Positions 39,429 through 48,608 are shown, numbered from the stretch's first letter. The stretch is DNA of 64,000 nucleotides from Candidatus Thiothrix sulfatifontis (GCA_022828425.1 CP094685.1:3266046-3330045); one strand, 5' to 3'. A program made the numbers and translations. Notes: a model not told the origin generated them from the letters alone.

Positions 39429-39611
39429 TCAGTGCAATCTCAGAGAAAAACCGGGGTCAAACGTTGACCGTACTCCATTTTCGCGTAATAAGCGCTCTAA
39501 TTGCTTCCCCAGATCGCCCAAGTCTTGACGGTAAAGAATCAACCCATCCAACAACGCTTGGGCAGTACTGCGCTGCCCTACACCCTTTCCACTCGCAAGC
39601 CTTCTATCCAT
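39429..39611 (-). CDS. Small hypothetical protein (60 aa)
   Basis: Not recognised. The 60-residue frame begins MDRRLASGKGVGQRS and continues as an amphipathic helical stretch, LILYRQDLGDLGKQLERLL near 24-42. Support for a real gene is a GGGGAG ribosome binding site 8 nt before the ATG and an intrinsic terminator 90 bp downstream on the same strand. The 592-bp gap around it (39165-39756) holds nothing else convincing. A DNA- or protein-binding role would be speculation. Confidence 0.4.
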   Translation of the reverse strand: MDRRLASGKGVGQRSTAQALLDGLILYRQDLGDLGKQLERLLRENGVRSTFDPGFSLRLH

Positions 39612-39664
39612 TTACAAGCTCCCCGTCTTCGACTAACCACTAGTACTAACCCTCGGTCTAACTA

Positions 39665-39702
39665 TAGTGCAAAAATAATTTTTTAGCGTTGTCTTTGCAC
39701 TA
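39665..39702. promoter_or_regulatory. Inverted repeat in the divergent spacer
   Basis: TAGTGCAAA (39665-39673) is repeated inverted as TTTGCACTA (39694-39702) in AT-rich DNA between the small minus-strand gene and the SUMF1-type gene. Position and symmetry suit an operator or a promoter-proximal hairpin. No regulator is identified. Confidence 0.35.
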
Positions 39703-39756
39703 AATTTGGGGATAATACAAAGGGTTTAGTATATTACCTGTTACTGATTGAGCACG

Positions 39757-40644
39757 ATGATGACAGAAACCCTCACCTATGAATCACGCACCGTATTTGT
39801 TGATGAATTAACCCCTCAACAGGTCAAACAGTTGCAACAAGAGGCTGCCGAAGCACACCACTTGCAGCCCTATTTCCATGACACCTTAACAACAGGTAGC
39901 AATGGCCCTGAACTGGCAATCATTCCTGCCGGACGTTTTGAAATGGGCTCAGAGCCCAACGAGCACGGTCATCAGCGCGATGAAGCACCGCGCCATCTCA
40001 CCATGATTCGCAAGCCGTTTGCCATCGGCGTCTACCCCGTCACTGGCGAGGAGTTTCAGCAATTCTGCCAGGATACCGAATGGTTTCGCCGCCCAGAGCT
40101 CATTTGGCACCAAGGCCGTTACCCGGTTATCAATATTCGCATGGAAGACATTAAGCTGTTTTTGGCATGGTTGAGCTTGCAAACCGGCCAGAAATATCGC
40201 CTGCCAACCGAAGCGGAATGGGAATACGCGGCACGGGCGGGCACGATCACGCCATTCCATCACGGCGAAGATGTCAGTTGCCGCGAAGTGCATTTCAACG
40301 CGTTTTTCCCGTATCGCGAGCAACAAGATGAGCGCCCTTGGTATTTGCCGCGCTGCTTTCCTAGCCCTAAAGCCAGCGAAGTCGGTTTGCAAGCGCCAAA
40401 CGCATGGGGATTACACGATGTGCATGGCAATGTGTGGGAGTTCACCCAAGATCACTGGACAAGCTCGCACCTAAACGCTAATCGTGACGGTAGCCCATCA
40501 GTCGCCGCCAGCCCCTATTGGTACGTGACCAAGGGTGGCTCATGGTTTGACCCGGCAGCACGCGCCCGCAGTGCTGCCCGCAAAAAGCGCTACATGGATG
40601 AAATGGATACCAACCTCGGCTTCCGTGTGGTGCGGGAACTTTAA
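39757..40644 (+). CDS. Formylglycine-generating-enzyme (SUMF1) fold protein
   Basis: A 295-residue protein of the FGE-sulfatase (SUMF1/EgtB) fold, starting at the ATG pair at 39757/39760. Family segments are IPAGRFEMGSEPNEHGHQRDEAP near 50-72, GVYPVTGEEFQQFC near 90, YRLPTEAEWEYAARAG near 147, GLHDVHGNVWEFTQD near 215 and VTKGGSWFDPAAR near 255. The C-terminal catalytic cysteine of true FGEs (RCAAR context) is replaced: the sequence reads RSAARKKRY. Sulfatase activation is therefore unlikely; many such proteins serve other roles. It overlaps the convergent pyrC by 4 bp. Confidence 0.85.
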   Translation: MMTETLTYESRTVFVDELTPQQVKQLQQEAAEAHHLQPYFHDTLTTGSNGPELAIIPAGRFEMGSEPNEHGHQRDEAPRHLTMIRKPFAIGVYPVTGEEFQQFCQDTEWFRRPELIWHQGRYPVINIRMEDIKLFLAWLSLQTGQKYRLPTEAEWEYAARAGTITPFHHGEDVSCREVHFNAFFPYREQQDERPWYLPRCFPSPKASEVGLQAPNAWGLHDVHGNVWEFTQDHWTSSHLNANRDGSPSVAASPYWYVTKGGSWFDPAARARSAARKKRYMDEMDTNLGFRVVREL

Positions 40645-41978
40645 CGCTCAAATTCCAGCGCCCTGCCTTGGGGCGCAACATCCAGCAAGGTGCCGTCTTG
40701 CCACACCCGTTGACCGTTGACTAGGGTGGCGGCAATGCTGGAGCGGAATTCATAGCCATCAAACGGCGTCCAGCCACACTTCGACAAGCTATTCGCGTGT
40801 GTCGACGTGAAGGGTTTTTCCAAATCAACCAACACCAAATCGGCCCAATAACCTTCGCGGATGTAGCCGCGCTCTTTAATGTTAAACATCTCGGCGACTG
40901 CGTGACTGGTCTTTTCAACAATAAATTCCAGCGTGAAAATACCATCCTGGTAATGCTCTAACACCAGCGGTAACGCGTGTTGCACCAAGGGCAACCCAGA
41001 AGGTGCTTTGAAATAACTGGGATTGTGCTTTTCCTCCCAGGTATGCGGGGCATGGTCAGTGCCGATAACATCCAATCTGCCATCCAATAGCGCTTGAATA
41101 ATACCTGCCCGATCTTCGGCGGTTTTGATGGCAGGGTTGCATTTGATTAGTGCGCCTTTGCTCGCATAATCCTCATCCGCAAAATGCAGAAAATGTACGC
41201 ACGCTTCTGCGGTAATGCGTTTATCTTTTAAGGCAATATCCGCAAACATCTCCGCTTCTTTCGCGGTCGAAATGTGCAAAATATGCAAGCGTGTGCCACA
41301 ACGTTTGGCTAGTTCCAGCGCCATTGACGACGATTTGTAGCAAGCGGCTTCACTGCGAATGGTCGGATGCAAGTGAAACGGAATATTGTCACCGTAAATG
41401 CTGCGGTAACTTTCCTCGTTTTCCATAATCGTCGGCGTGTCTTCGCAATGTGCCGCCAGCAACGTGGGCGCGTGTAGGAAGATTTGCTCCAATATTTCAG
41501 GGTCATCGACCAGCATATTGCCGGTTGACGCCCCCATGAACACCTTTACCCCACAAGCATCTTTAGGATTTAGCGCTTTAATCGCCTCAAGGTTATCGTT
41601 AGACGCCCCTAGATAAAAAGCATAATTTCCAGCGGCACGCCCGGCTGCCAACTGTTTCTTTTCATTAAGAATCGCGGTGGTCAATGCGTTGGGTATGGTA
41701 TTGGGCATGTCCATAAAACTGGTGATACCGCCCGCCAGTGCTGCGCGACTTTCGGTTGCCATATCCGCTTTATGCGTCATGCCGGGTTCACGAAAATGCA
41801 CCTGATCATCAATCATACCGGGAAGCAAATGACGCCCGGCGGCATCCAGTACCTCGACGCCCGGTGCGGATAAATGCTTGCCGATTGCAGCAATCCGTCC
41901 GTCACGGATGAACACATCAGCCTCGACAATTTGCCCTTCATTAACCACATTGGCATTGACAATCAACAGTGAACTCAT
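40641..41978 (-). CDS. pyrC: Dihydroorotase (class I type)
   Basis: Cyclises N-carbamoyl-aspartate to dihydroorotate in pyrimidine synthesis. The ATG at 41978 (MSSLLIVNANVVNEGQ) gives 445 residues. The metal site region reads GMIDDQVHFREPGMTHKADMATESRAALAGG near 55-85. The first histidine of the usual DxHxH is a glutamine here, a variant I recall from the Bacteroidetes-type dihydroorotases. AHCEDTP near 180, RLHILHIST near 230 and DVIGTDHAPHTWEEK near 303 supply further ligands. It is cotranscribed with folA upstream. Confidence 0.9.
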   Translation of the reverse strand: MSSLLIVNANVVNEGQIVEADVFIRDGRIAAIGKHLSAPGVEVLDAAGRHLLPGMIDDQVHFREPGMTHKADMATESRAALAGGITSFMDMPNTIPNALTTAILNEKKQLAAGRAAGNYAFYLGASNDNLEAIKALNPKDACGVKVFMGASTGNMLVDDPEILEQIFLHAPTLLAAHCEDTPTIMENEESYRSIYGDNIPFHLHPTIRSEAACYKSSSMALELAKRCGTRLHILHISTAKEAEMFADIALKDKRITAEACVHFLHFADEDYASKGALIKCNPAIKTAEDRAGIIQALLDGRLDVIGTDHAPHTWEEKHNPSYFKAPSGLPLVQHALPLVLEHYQDGIFTLEFIVEKTSHAVAEMFNIKERGYIREGYWADLVLVDLEKPFTSTHANSLSKCGWTPFDGYEFRSSIAATLVNGQRVWQDGTLLDVAPQGRALEFER

Positions 41979-41998
41979 GGGGAAGAGTCTCCTTGGGA

Positions 41999-42484
41999 TC
42001 AAGATTCCCGTTCGAGAATCAGGAAGGAATAAGGATAAGGGTTTTTAGCGTCAGCCGGGTGATTAACCCGTTCTACAGTGCGCCATTGGTGTTGATTATA
42101 GTCGGGAAAAAACGTATCGCCTGTAAAATCAGCATCAATCAGGGTTAAATACAGACGGTCGGCATAAGTGAGGAAATGCTGATAAATTTGCGCCCCCCCC
42201 ACAATCATAATTTCTGGCGCACCGGCCGCAGCAGCCAACGCCGCTTCTGGTGAAATGACCCGTTCAGCGCCAGCGGGTTGCAATCCCGCATCGCGTGAAA
42301 TCACGATGGTGCGACGCCCGGGTAGCGCCCGCCCAATCGAGTCCCACGTTTTGCGTCCCATAATCATGGGCTTACCGAGAGTATTTTGCTTAAACCAAGC
42401 CAAATCAGCCGGTAAATGCCAAGGCATCGCACCGTTGCACCCGATTACCCGCTGTTGTGCCATGGCTGCAATCAAAGACAGCAT
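41999..42484 (-). CDS. folA: Dihydrofolate reductase
   Basis: Reduces dihydrofolate with NADPH. The 161-residue protein has IAAMAQQRVIGCNGAMPWHLPADLAWFKQNT near 5-35, with the catalytic acid and the MPWHLPAD loop, GRKTWDSIGRALPGR near 43, and MIVGGAQIYQHFL near 95. It sits 5 bp downstream of sspB and 20 bp upstream of pyrC. Confidence 0.96.
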   Translation of the reverse strand: MLSLIAAMAQQRVIGCNGAMPWHLPADLAWFKQNTLGKPMIMGRKTWDSIGRALPGRRTIVISRDAGLQPAGAERVISPEAALAAAAGAPEIMIVGGAQIYQHFLTYADRLYLTLIDADFTGDTFFPDYNQHQWRTVERVNHPADAKNPYPYSFLILERES

Positions 42485-42489
42485 CGGCT

Positions 42490-43011
42490 TTATTTCACCA
42501 CCCGTAAGAAAGAAGGGCGAGCTGTGGGCTTCGGCGGTGGCGGCTCATCATCATCCGCACCATCGGCTTCAGCAGTTGCCTCCGTATCACTCAGCGTTGC
42601 CTCAGCAGCCGGTACACTGGCTAACGTAGGGCGTGATGCCGCCGCCTCTGCAAGCGCTATGCTTTCAGCATATTCCTCTAGCGGAAAGTTCAAACCATCC
42701 TGCGTTTCACGCGCATAAATCGCCATGATCGACCACATCGGCAACCAAATCGACATGGCTTTGCCACTGAAACGCGCATTGAAAGTGACTTGATCGTTAT
42801 CCATCAACAAATTATTGGCAGCGGTCATGCTGATATTGAGCACAATGTTGCCATCTTTGACGAATTGACGCGGCACTTTCACTTTGGGCGAACGCGCATC
42901 GATCATAATGTGTGGCGTCATGCCGTTGTCCACAATCCATTCATAAAACGCCCGTAACAAATAAGGGCGTTTCGGCGTGGCAATAAATTCAGGAGGATTT
43001 GGTTGACTCAT
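42490..43011 (-). CDS. sspB: ClpXP protease specificity-enhancing factor SspB
   Basis: Adaptor that delivers ssrA-tagged proteins to ClpXP. The 173 residues begin with the SspB fold: KRPYLLRAFYEWIVDNGMTPHIMID near 13-37, VPRQFVKDGNIVLNISMTAANNL near 46-68, and SGKAMSIWLPMWSIMAIYARE near 82. The last 60 residues are an acidic, flexible linker ending in the basic/hydrophobic PSFLRVVK tail that docks on ClpX. Its start overlaps the end of sspA. Confidence 0.95.
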   Translation of the reverse strand: MSQPNPPEFIATPKRPYLLRAFYEWIVDNGMTPHIMIDARSPKVKVPRQFVKDGNIVLNISMTAANNLLMDNDQVTFNARFSGKAMSIWLPMWSIMAIYARETQDGLNFPLEEYAESIALAEAAASRPTLASVPAAEATLSDTEATAEADGADDDEPPPPKPTARPSFLRVVK

Positions 43012-43637
43012 GGGCGGATCGACTTTTCAACCTTGCTTAACGATTGCTGGAATGCATCCCGTGAGAATACGCGCTCCATGTACTTCAAAATAGGTTTACC
43101 CTGTTTTTCGGGGACATCAATGCCGTATTTCGGTAAACGCCACAGAATTGGCGCAATTGTACAATCCACCAAAGAAAAATCGTCGCTGAGGAAATACGGT
43201 TTCACGGAAAAGACTTCTGCCGCTGACAACACACTCTCACGCAGAATTTTGCGGGCTTGCGAAGCAGTTGCATCATCACCGTGTTCAATATCGCTGACCA
43301 GTGAAAACCAGTCTTTTTCAATACGGAACAGTGCCAAACGGGAATGCGCCCGAGTCACCGGGTCGACCGGCATCAGGGGTGGATGTGGGAAACGCTCATC
43401 CAAGTATTCCATGATAATACGGGCGTCATACAACACCAGATCACGGTCAAGCAAAGTCGGCGTGGTGTTATAAGGGTTCAACTCCGCGAGATCTTCGGGT
43501 TTGTTATCGGGATTGATGTTGAGAATGTCGACGGTAATATCTTTTTCCGCCAACACAATGCGCACCCGATGACTGTCTGCGCAGTCGGGGGCGGAAAATA
43601 ATGTCATCACAGATCTTCGGCTGGAAAGCGAAGCCAT
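43008..43637 (-). CDS. sspA: Stringent starvation protein A
   Basis: A GST-fold protein that associates with RNA polymerase and supports stress survival. The 209 residues open with SRRSVMTLFSAPDCADSHRVRIVLAEKD, the SspA N terminus, and contain NPYNTTPTLLDRDLVLYDARIIMEYLDERFPHPPLMPVDP near 53-92. The GST catalytic residue is not conserved, as expected for SspA. It lies downstream of petABC, beyond a strong terminator, and is coupled to sspB by a 4-bp overlap. Confidence 0.95.
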   Translation of the reverse strand: MASLSSRRSVMTLFSAPDCADSHRVRIVLAEKDITVDILNINPDNKPEDLAELNPYNTTPTLLDRDLVLYDARIIMEYLDERFPHPPLMPVDPVTRAHSRLALFRIEKDWFSLVSDIEHGDDATASQARKILRESVLSAAEVFSVKPYFLSDDFSLVDCTIAPILWRLPKYGIDVPEKQGKPILKYMERVFSRDAFQQSLSKVEKSIRP

Positions 43638-43659
43638 ATAAGCGGAACTCCCTGGACTG

Positions 43660-43699
43660 AAAACAAAAAAGCCACTCTATATTACACTAGAGTGGCTTC
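43660..43699 (-). terminator. Intrinsic terminator after petABC
   Basis: A perfect 11-bp stem AAGCCACTCTA/TAGAGTGGCTT (43669-43699) with an 8-nt loop. On the minus strand it is followed by a T-rich tract (TTTTTTGTTTT). It ends the petABC transcript 23 bp after petC and separates it from sspA. Confidence 0.85.
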
Positions 43700-43721
43700 A
43701 AGGTGTTATACCGATGAAAGA

Positions 43722-44480
43722 TTAATGAACATCCTTCCAGTATTCCTTCTTAAGGAAATACGCTACTACACCAAACAATGCCAAGAAGAGCAAGGTAAAG
43801 ATACCGTAGGTAGTACGATGCAATGCCGCAGGCTCACCAACATACGTCAAGAAGTTGGTAATATCGCGAATGGCTTGGTCGTATTCAACCGGCGTCATAC
43901 TACCCGTTTTCACTAACTTCAGCTCGCAATGTTCTGTCGCGTGTTCGCCTTCACCCTTGGTGCAATGCTTTTCTTGCAAACCTTGCAATTCCCACAACAC
44001 GTGCGGCATCCCCGCATTCGGGAAGACGGTGTTGTTCACACCCAGTGGGCGCGACGGGTCAAGATAAAACGCTTTCAGGTAACTGTAAATCCAGTCTGGC
44101 CCGCGTGAACGCCCTTCCAAAGACAAGTCCGGTGGCGGTGCACCGAACCATTCGGCGGACTGCTTCTGGGACATGCCGTTTTTCATCAACGCACTCGGTT
44201 TGTTCAGCTCGCCGTCTTCGTCACGGGTAAAGATCAGGTATTTAGCCGCTTGTTCTTCACTGAAGCCCAAGTCAGTCGCCATGCGATTGTAGCGACTGAA
44301 ATTTAACGAGTGACAACCCATGCAATAGTTGACGAAATACTTCGCGCCACGCTGCAAACTGGGCTTGTTGTGAATATCAACATTCGCATCTTGTAATTCA
44401 ATGGCCTCATTTGCCAACGCAGTGGTAGCCATCAAAGACGCGGACAGTGCGAACATTACACCAATAATAAATTTTTTCAT
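43722..44480 (-). CDS. petC: Ubiquinol-cytochrome c reductase, cytochrome c1
   Basis: Haem c subunit of the bc1 complex, passing electrons from the Rieske protein to cytochrome c. The ATG at 44480 gives 252 residues: a signal peptide (FIIGVMFALSASLMATTALA), the haem-binding CMGCH near residue 53, the distal methionine region GMPHVLWELQGLQ near 155, and a C-terminal membrane anchor (TYGIFTLLFLALFGVVAYFL) near 225-244 followed by KKEYWKDVH. It is the last gene of petABC. Confidence 0.96.
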   Translation of the reverse strand: MKKFIIGVMFALSASLMATTALANEAIELQDANVDIHNKPSLQRGAKYFVNYCMGCHSLNFSRYNRMATDLGFSEEQAAKYLIFTRDEDGELNKPSALMKNGMSQKQSAEWFGAPPPDLSLEGRSRGPDWIYSYLKAFYLDPSRPLGVNNTVFPNAGMPHVLWELQGLQEKHCTKGEGEHATEHCELKLVKTGSMTPVEYDQAIRDITNFLTYVGEPAALHRTTYGIFTLLFLALFGVVAYFLKKEYWKDVH

Positions 44481-44491
44481 GTTGCTACACC

Positions 44492-45919
44492 TCAACCTGT
44501 CACACGGTCTGGAACGGGCTTTTCCGTGTTGCAGCTTGCTTTGAAAGCAGGCAACAACAGCGTCAATGCCAAGTACGCTAACGGCAAAATGAATTGGATC
44601 AGCATTTGGTTGGTCGCTTCTGCATCGCCAGGAATGTAGCGGAACATAATGTCATACCCAATAACGGCCGCGAGTAAAATCCCAAACCACATCACATAAT
44701 TCGCTTTTGCTGGGTTGCTGTGAATCCACATCACCATGAAGAACATGAAGTAAATTTGTGTCATGCGCGTACCCAGTTCCTTGTAAACAGGTGTGACGGC
44801 TTCAACACCCATCCAACCCAACACAATGAACGTTGCCGCAAACAACAGCAGGTTAATTTTGTGGGCAGTGGTGCGATAGCGCCAAGATTTCATCGGGTTA
44901 CGGTCAATCCACGGCAACACAAACAGCACCGCAATCGCGCCGAACATCGCCAACGTCCCTAAAAACGGGTCAGGGATAGCACGCAATATGGTGTAAAACG
45001 GCGTAAAATACCAAACAGGTGCAATATGCAGCGGCGTTTTCAAGGCATTTGCAGGCTCGAAATTCGGCGCTTCAATGAAGTAACCGCCACCTTCTGGTGC
45101 AAAGAATAAAATCGCGAAGAAGCCAAACAAAAACACTACCACACCCACGATGTCTTTAACCGTGTAATAAGGGTGGAAGGGAATACCATCAGCCGGAGCG
45201 GTTTCGCTCCAACGGTTGCCTTTAGGTCCTTGCTTGATTTCAACGCCGTCCGGGTTATTAGAACCCACTGCGTGCAATGCCACAATGTGAACAAATACCA
45301 ATGCTGGCAACACCAACGATGGCAGGAAGAAGTGCAGCGCAAAGAAACGGTTCAAGGTTGCATCGCCCAATACGAAGTCACCCCGGATCCAAGTCGACAA
45401 ACCTTCACCAATATACGGAATGGTGTTAAACAAGTTAATAATAACCTGCGCACCCCAGTAAGACATTTGACCCCAAGGCAGCAAGTAACCCATGAACGCG
45501 GTTGCCATCAACACCAAGTAGATCGCCATGCCCAACAGCCAAATCAGTTCACGCTTGCCTTTGTAGGACCCGTAAATCAAGGCACGGAACATGTGCAGAT
45601 ACACCACGATAAAAAACGCTGACGCGCCGGTCGAGTGCATGTAGCGGATAAACCAACCACCGGGCACGTCCCGCATAATGTATTCAACGGAAGCAAAAGC
45701 CAGATTCGCATCCGGTTTATAGTGCAGAGCCAAGAACAAGCCAGAAAAAATCTGGATAACCAGCACCAGCATCGCCAGTGAACCGAAGAAATACCAGAAA
45801 TTAAAGTTTTTAGGCGCATAGTAACCAGCCAAATGCGCTTGCCAGGTTTCCATTAATGGGAAGCGGTCTTCGACCCACCCCAAGAAACCCGTGTAATTGT
45901 GTGCGGGACGTTCAGCCAT
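44492..45919 (-). CDS. petB: Ubiquinol-cytochrome c reductase, cytochrome b
   Basis: Membrane core of the bc1 complex that holds haems bL and bH. The 475-residue protein is a full-length b subunit with all eight helices. Haem-ligand histidines occur in LALHYKPDAN and RYMHSTGASAFFIVVYLHMFRALIYGSYK near 65-120 and in FALHFFLPSLVLPALVFVHIVALH near 195-218. The Qo site motif appears as PEGGGY in place of PEWY near residue 275, so this signature is altered; that segment deserves attention. GYLLPWGQMSYWGA near 145 is well conserved. petA ends where petB begins, by a shared base. Confidence 0.95.
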   Translation of the reverse strand: MAERPAHNYTGFLGWVEDRFPLMETWQAHLAGYYAPKNFNFWYFFGSLAMLVLVIQIFSGLFLALHYKPDANLAFASVEYIMRDVPGGWFIRYMHSTGASAFFIVVYLHMFRALIYGSYKGKRELIWLLGMAIYLVLMATAFMGYLLPWGQMSYWGAQVIINLFNTIPYIGEGLSTWIRGDFVLGDATLNRFFALHFFLPSLVLPALVFVHIVALHAVGSNNPDGVEIKQGPKGNRWSETAPADGIPFHPYYTVKDIVGVVVFLFGFFAILFFAPEGGGYFIEAPNFEPANALKTPLHIAPVWYFTPFYTILRAIPDPFLGTLAMFGAIAVLFVLPWIDRNPMKSWRYRTTAHKINLLLFAATFIVLGWMGVEAVTPVYKELGTRMTQIYFMFFMVMWIHSNPAKANYVMWFGILLAAVIGYDIMFRYIPGDAEATNQMLIQFILPLAYLALTLLLPAFKASCNTEKPVPDRVTG

Positions 45920-46521
45920 TATGCAGTGCCTCCATTTTCGCCAACCACGATGGTGTTATCATCTTTGAAATAATAAGGGGGAACTTCAAGATTTGACCCG
46001 GCTGGAACATTCTTGAACACGCGACCTGCTAAGTCAAAACGCGAACCATGACATGGGCAATACCAACCACCTTTCCAATCCGCTCCCAAATCTGCCGGAG
46101 CCACTTCTGGGCGGTAAGTCGGTGAGCAACCCAAGTGGGTGCAAATACCAACCAACACCAGATACTGCTCTTTGCCTTCACGGGTACGTGCCAAATTCTT
46201 GGCATATTCCGGCTGCTGCTTTACATTCTCAGAATTCGGGTCTTTCAATGCTTCTGCCAAGCCTTCCAAGGCAGCCAGCATTTCCGGGGTGCGGTTCACC
46301 AACCAAACCGGTTTACCACGCCAAATTACACGAATCTGTTGTCCTGGTTCCGCCTTAGTGACAGAAATCTCTACCGGCGCACCAGCGGCAAGCGCCCGCG
46401 CACTAGGATTCCAGGAACTAAGGAACGGAGCCGCAACCGCTGCCACGCCTGCTGCCCCCACCACGGATGTGGCAGCGACGAGGACGCGGCGGCGGCCTTT
46501 ATCTACTCCAGAATTTGCCAT
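45919..46521 (-). CDS. petA: Ubiquinol-cytochrome c reductase, Rieske iron-sulfur subunit
   Basis: The [2Fe-2S] subunit of the bc1 complex. The ATG at 46521 gives 200 residues. A twin-arginine-type N terminus (MANSGVDKGRRRVLVAATSV) runs into a membrane anchor. The cluster-binding motifs CTHLGCSPTY near 130 and CPCHGSRFDLAGRV near 155 are complete, with the disulfide cysteines. It is the first gene of petABC. Confidence 0.96.
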   Translation of the reverse strand: MANSGVDKGRRRVLVAATSVVGAAGVAAVAAPFLSSWNPSARALAAGAPVEISVTKAEPGQQIRVIWRGKPVWLVNRTPEMLAALEGLAEALKDPNSENVKQQPEYAKNLARTREGKEQYLVLVGICTHLGCSPTYRPEVAPADLGADWKGGWYCPCHGSRFDLAGRVFKNVPAGSNLEVPPYYFKDDNTIVVGENGGTA

Positions 46522-46726
46522 CGTTAGCACTCTCCCAAATGTTCAAAACGTAACCTGCTGCACGCCTGCAAACACACCCAAGTAATGCTTGCAGCCGCAC
46601 TAAATATATGAGCCATTAATCTAAGCATAGCTATATTAGCATATGCTGAAAGACTACGTAGAATGTCCGAACTCACACGTAAAATCAAGCGAAAATCCGT
46701 ACCTTAAAGGGTAAAACGCAAAGGTT

Positions 46727-46740
46727 TTGATTTAAATCAT
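46727..46740. promoter_or_regulatory. FNR/ANR-like box upstream of petABC
   Basis: TTGATTTAAATCAT matches the palindromic FNR/ANR consensus TTGAT-N4-ATCAA at nine of ten fixed positions. It lies about 205 bp before petA, in the 282-bp gap shared with the Nif3 gene's 3' end. The rest of this gap shows no gene. Oxygen-dependent control of the bc1 operon would make sense, but the distance is large. Confidence 0.35.
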
Positions 46741-46803
46741 TTACGTCCCGCTCTTCAACAAAGCGCGGCAATAATAGCACAAGAACAAGCAAAATAACCT
46801 GAC

Positions 46804-47559
46804 TTATGCCGGGTTATTGATATCCAAGAAATAATGTTCCAGCCCGCATTGCGCTGCCACATGATTGCCGAGCGCTTGAATGCCGTAGCGCTCAGTCGCG
46901 TGATGCCCCGCCGCAAGGTAATGAATGCCATTTTCGCGCGCAAAATGCACGGTGTGTTCCGAAATTTCGCCACTCAAATACGCATCCGCCCCGGACTCAA
47001 AAGCCTGCTGAATGTGGCCTTGCCCACCGCCGGTACACCACGCGATCCGTCGGATTGGATGCTCACCAGCAGCAATCAACAATGGCTCCCGCCCCAAAAT
47101 TGCCGCAACGTGTTGCCCAAACGCGTCTAAACTCATGGCTTCAGCCAATGAACCGACGTTGCCCACGCCTTGCAATTCGCGCTCATGCATCACGCCCTCA
47201 ATACAAATGCCTAGCTGTGCCGCTAATTGCGCGTTATTGCCTAAAGTCGCGTGTGCGTCCAATGGCAAATGATAACCCAACAAACTGATGTCATGCTGAA
47301 GCAACGTCGCAATTCGGCGCTTTTTCATGCCACGAATCACTGGCGACTCGCCTTTCCAAAAATACCCGTGGTGCACTAAGATCGCATCGGCTTTGTATTC
47401 CAGCGCGGCATCCAGTAACGCTTGTGAAGCCGTGACGCCTGTCACAATGCGCGTCACCTCTGCCCTGCCCTCAACTTGCAAGCCGTTGGGGGCATAGTCG
47501 CGGAATTTGCCCACATTCAGCAATGCATTGATGTGGGCTTCAAGTGCGTACAGGTTCAT
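46804..47559 (-). CDS. Nif3-like dinuclear metal centre protein
   Basis: A 251-residue member of the Nif3/YbgI (GTP cyclohydrolase I type 2) family, hexameric proteins with two metals per subunit and unsettled function. Metal ligands are visible in [10 protein letters not shown] near 60-69, [12 protein letters not shown] near 98-109, the [14 protein letters not shown] region near 170, and [19 protein letters not shown] near 212-230. It overlaps hisC by 4 bp, so the two are cotranscribed. Confidence 0.92.
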   Translation of the reverse strand: MNLYALEAHINALLNVGKFRDYAPNGLQVEGRAEVTRIVTGVTASQALLDAALEYKADAILVHHGYFWKGESPVIRGMKKRRIATLLQHDISLLGYHLPLDAHATLGNNAQLAAQLGICIEGVMHERELQGVGNVGSLAEAMSLDAFGQHVAAILGREPLLIAAGEHPIRRIAWCTGGGQGHIQQAFESGADAYLSGEISEHTVHFARENGIHYLAAGHHATERYGIQALGNHVAAQCGLEHYFLDINNPA

Positions 47560-48608
47560 AGTTCCGCCAATGTACTCAAGAAAGTTGCCATTTCTTCCTC
47601 TGTGCCGATGGTGATCCGCAAATATTCGTTAATGCGCGGCTTATTGAAATACCGCACCAAAATACCGCGCTGCTTCAGTGCCAGATACAAACTTTCTGCA
47701 TTACCCGCCGGTGGACGCGCGAACACAAAATTTGCTGCCGAAGGCAATACACTAAAGCCCATTTCGGTTAGGCTGGTTACTGTCAATTCACGGGTGGCGA
47801 TGATTTGCTGGCAAGTATCCTCAAAATACGCCTTATCACGCATCGCCGCCGCCGCGCCTGCAATCGCCATACGCCCCAATGGGTAAGAGTTAAACGAATT
47901 TTTCACCCGCTCCAACCCGTGGATCAAATCAGGATGACCCACCGCAAACCCCACACGCAAGCCTGCCAGCGAACGCGACTTAGAGAAGGTTTGCACCACC
48001 AACAAATTCGGGTACTTGTCAATCAGCGGAACCGCAGTTTGCGCCCCGAAATCAACATAGGCTTCGTCCACGACTACCACGGATTTGTCGTGCGTTTCCA
48101 ATAAAGCTTCAATAGCATCCAAACCCAAGGCCATGCTAGTGGGCGCATTCGGATTGGGGAAAATAATCCCGCCGTTATCGACCGCGTAATCGCCCAAGCA
48201 CACCCGAAAATCCTCACGCAACGGGATTTGCTGCGCATTAATCTGGTAAAGATTGGCGTAAACCGGGTAAAAACTGTAGCTAATGTCAGGGTATAACAAC
48301 GGCGCGTCGTGCTTGAGCAAGCCTTGGAAAACGTGCGCTAACACCTCATCCGAACCATTGCCGACGAAAATATTGGCGCGTTGCACATTGTAATAGTCGG
48401 CAATCGCATCCTTCAACTCGTCCGCATTCGGGTCGGGGTAAAGACGCAAGCGCTCATCTGCCGCCGCGTGGATTGCCGCCAGCGCATTCGGCGAAGGCGG
48501 GTACGGGCATTCGTTGGTATTCAGCTTGATGTAACGCTGGTCTTTTGGCTGTTCACCCGGTGTATACGGGTCGAGATTGTGTACCAGCTTGCTCCAGTAT
48601 TGGCTCAT
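47556..48608 (-). CDS. hisC: Histidinol-phosphate aminotransferase
   Basis: PLP-dependent aminotransferase of histidine synthesis. The ATG at 48608 ([20 protein letters not shown]) gives 350 residues. [12 protein letters not shown] near 28, [18 protein letters not shown] near 81, [10 protein letters not shown] near 178 and the PLP-lysine motif [18 protein letters not shown] near 207 are all present. It is outside the main his operon, as in several gammaproteobacteria, and heads a two-gene unit with the Nif3 protein. Confidence 0.94.
   Translation of the reverse strand: MSQYWSKLVHNLDPYTPGEQPKDQRYIKLNTNECPYPPSPNALAAIHAAADERLRLYPDPNADELKDAIADYYNVQRANIFVGNGSDEVLAHVFQGLLKHDAPLLYPDISYSFYPVYANLYQINAQQIPLREDFRVCLGDYAVDNGGIIFPNPNAPTSMALGLDAIEALLETHDKSVVVVDEAYVDFGAQTAVPLIDKYPNLLVVQTFSKSRSLAGLRVGFAVGHPDLIHGLERVKNSFNSYPLGRMAIAGAAAAMRDKAYFEDTCQQIIATRELTVTSLTEMGFSVLPSAANFVFARPPAGNAESLYLALKQRGILVRYFNKPRINEYLRITIGTEEEMATFLSTLAEL

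Noticed and set aside
40641..41978. Loss of activity in PyrC because of the missing first metal histidine (DDQVH)
   Set aside because: The same variant is known to me from a functional dihydroorotase subgroup, and the other ligands are present.
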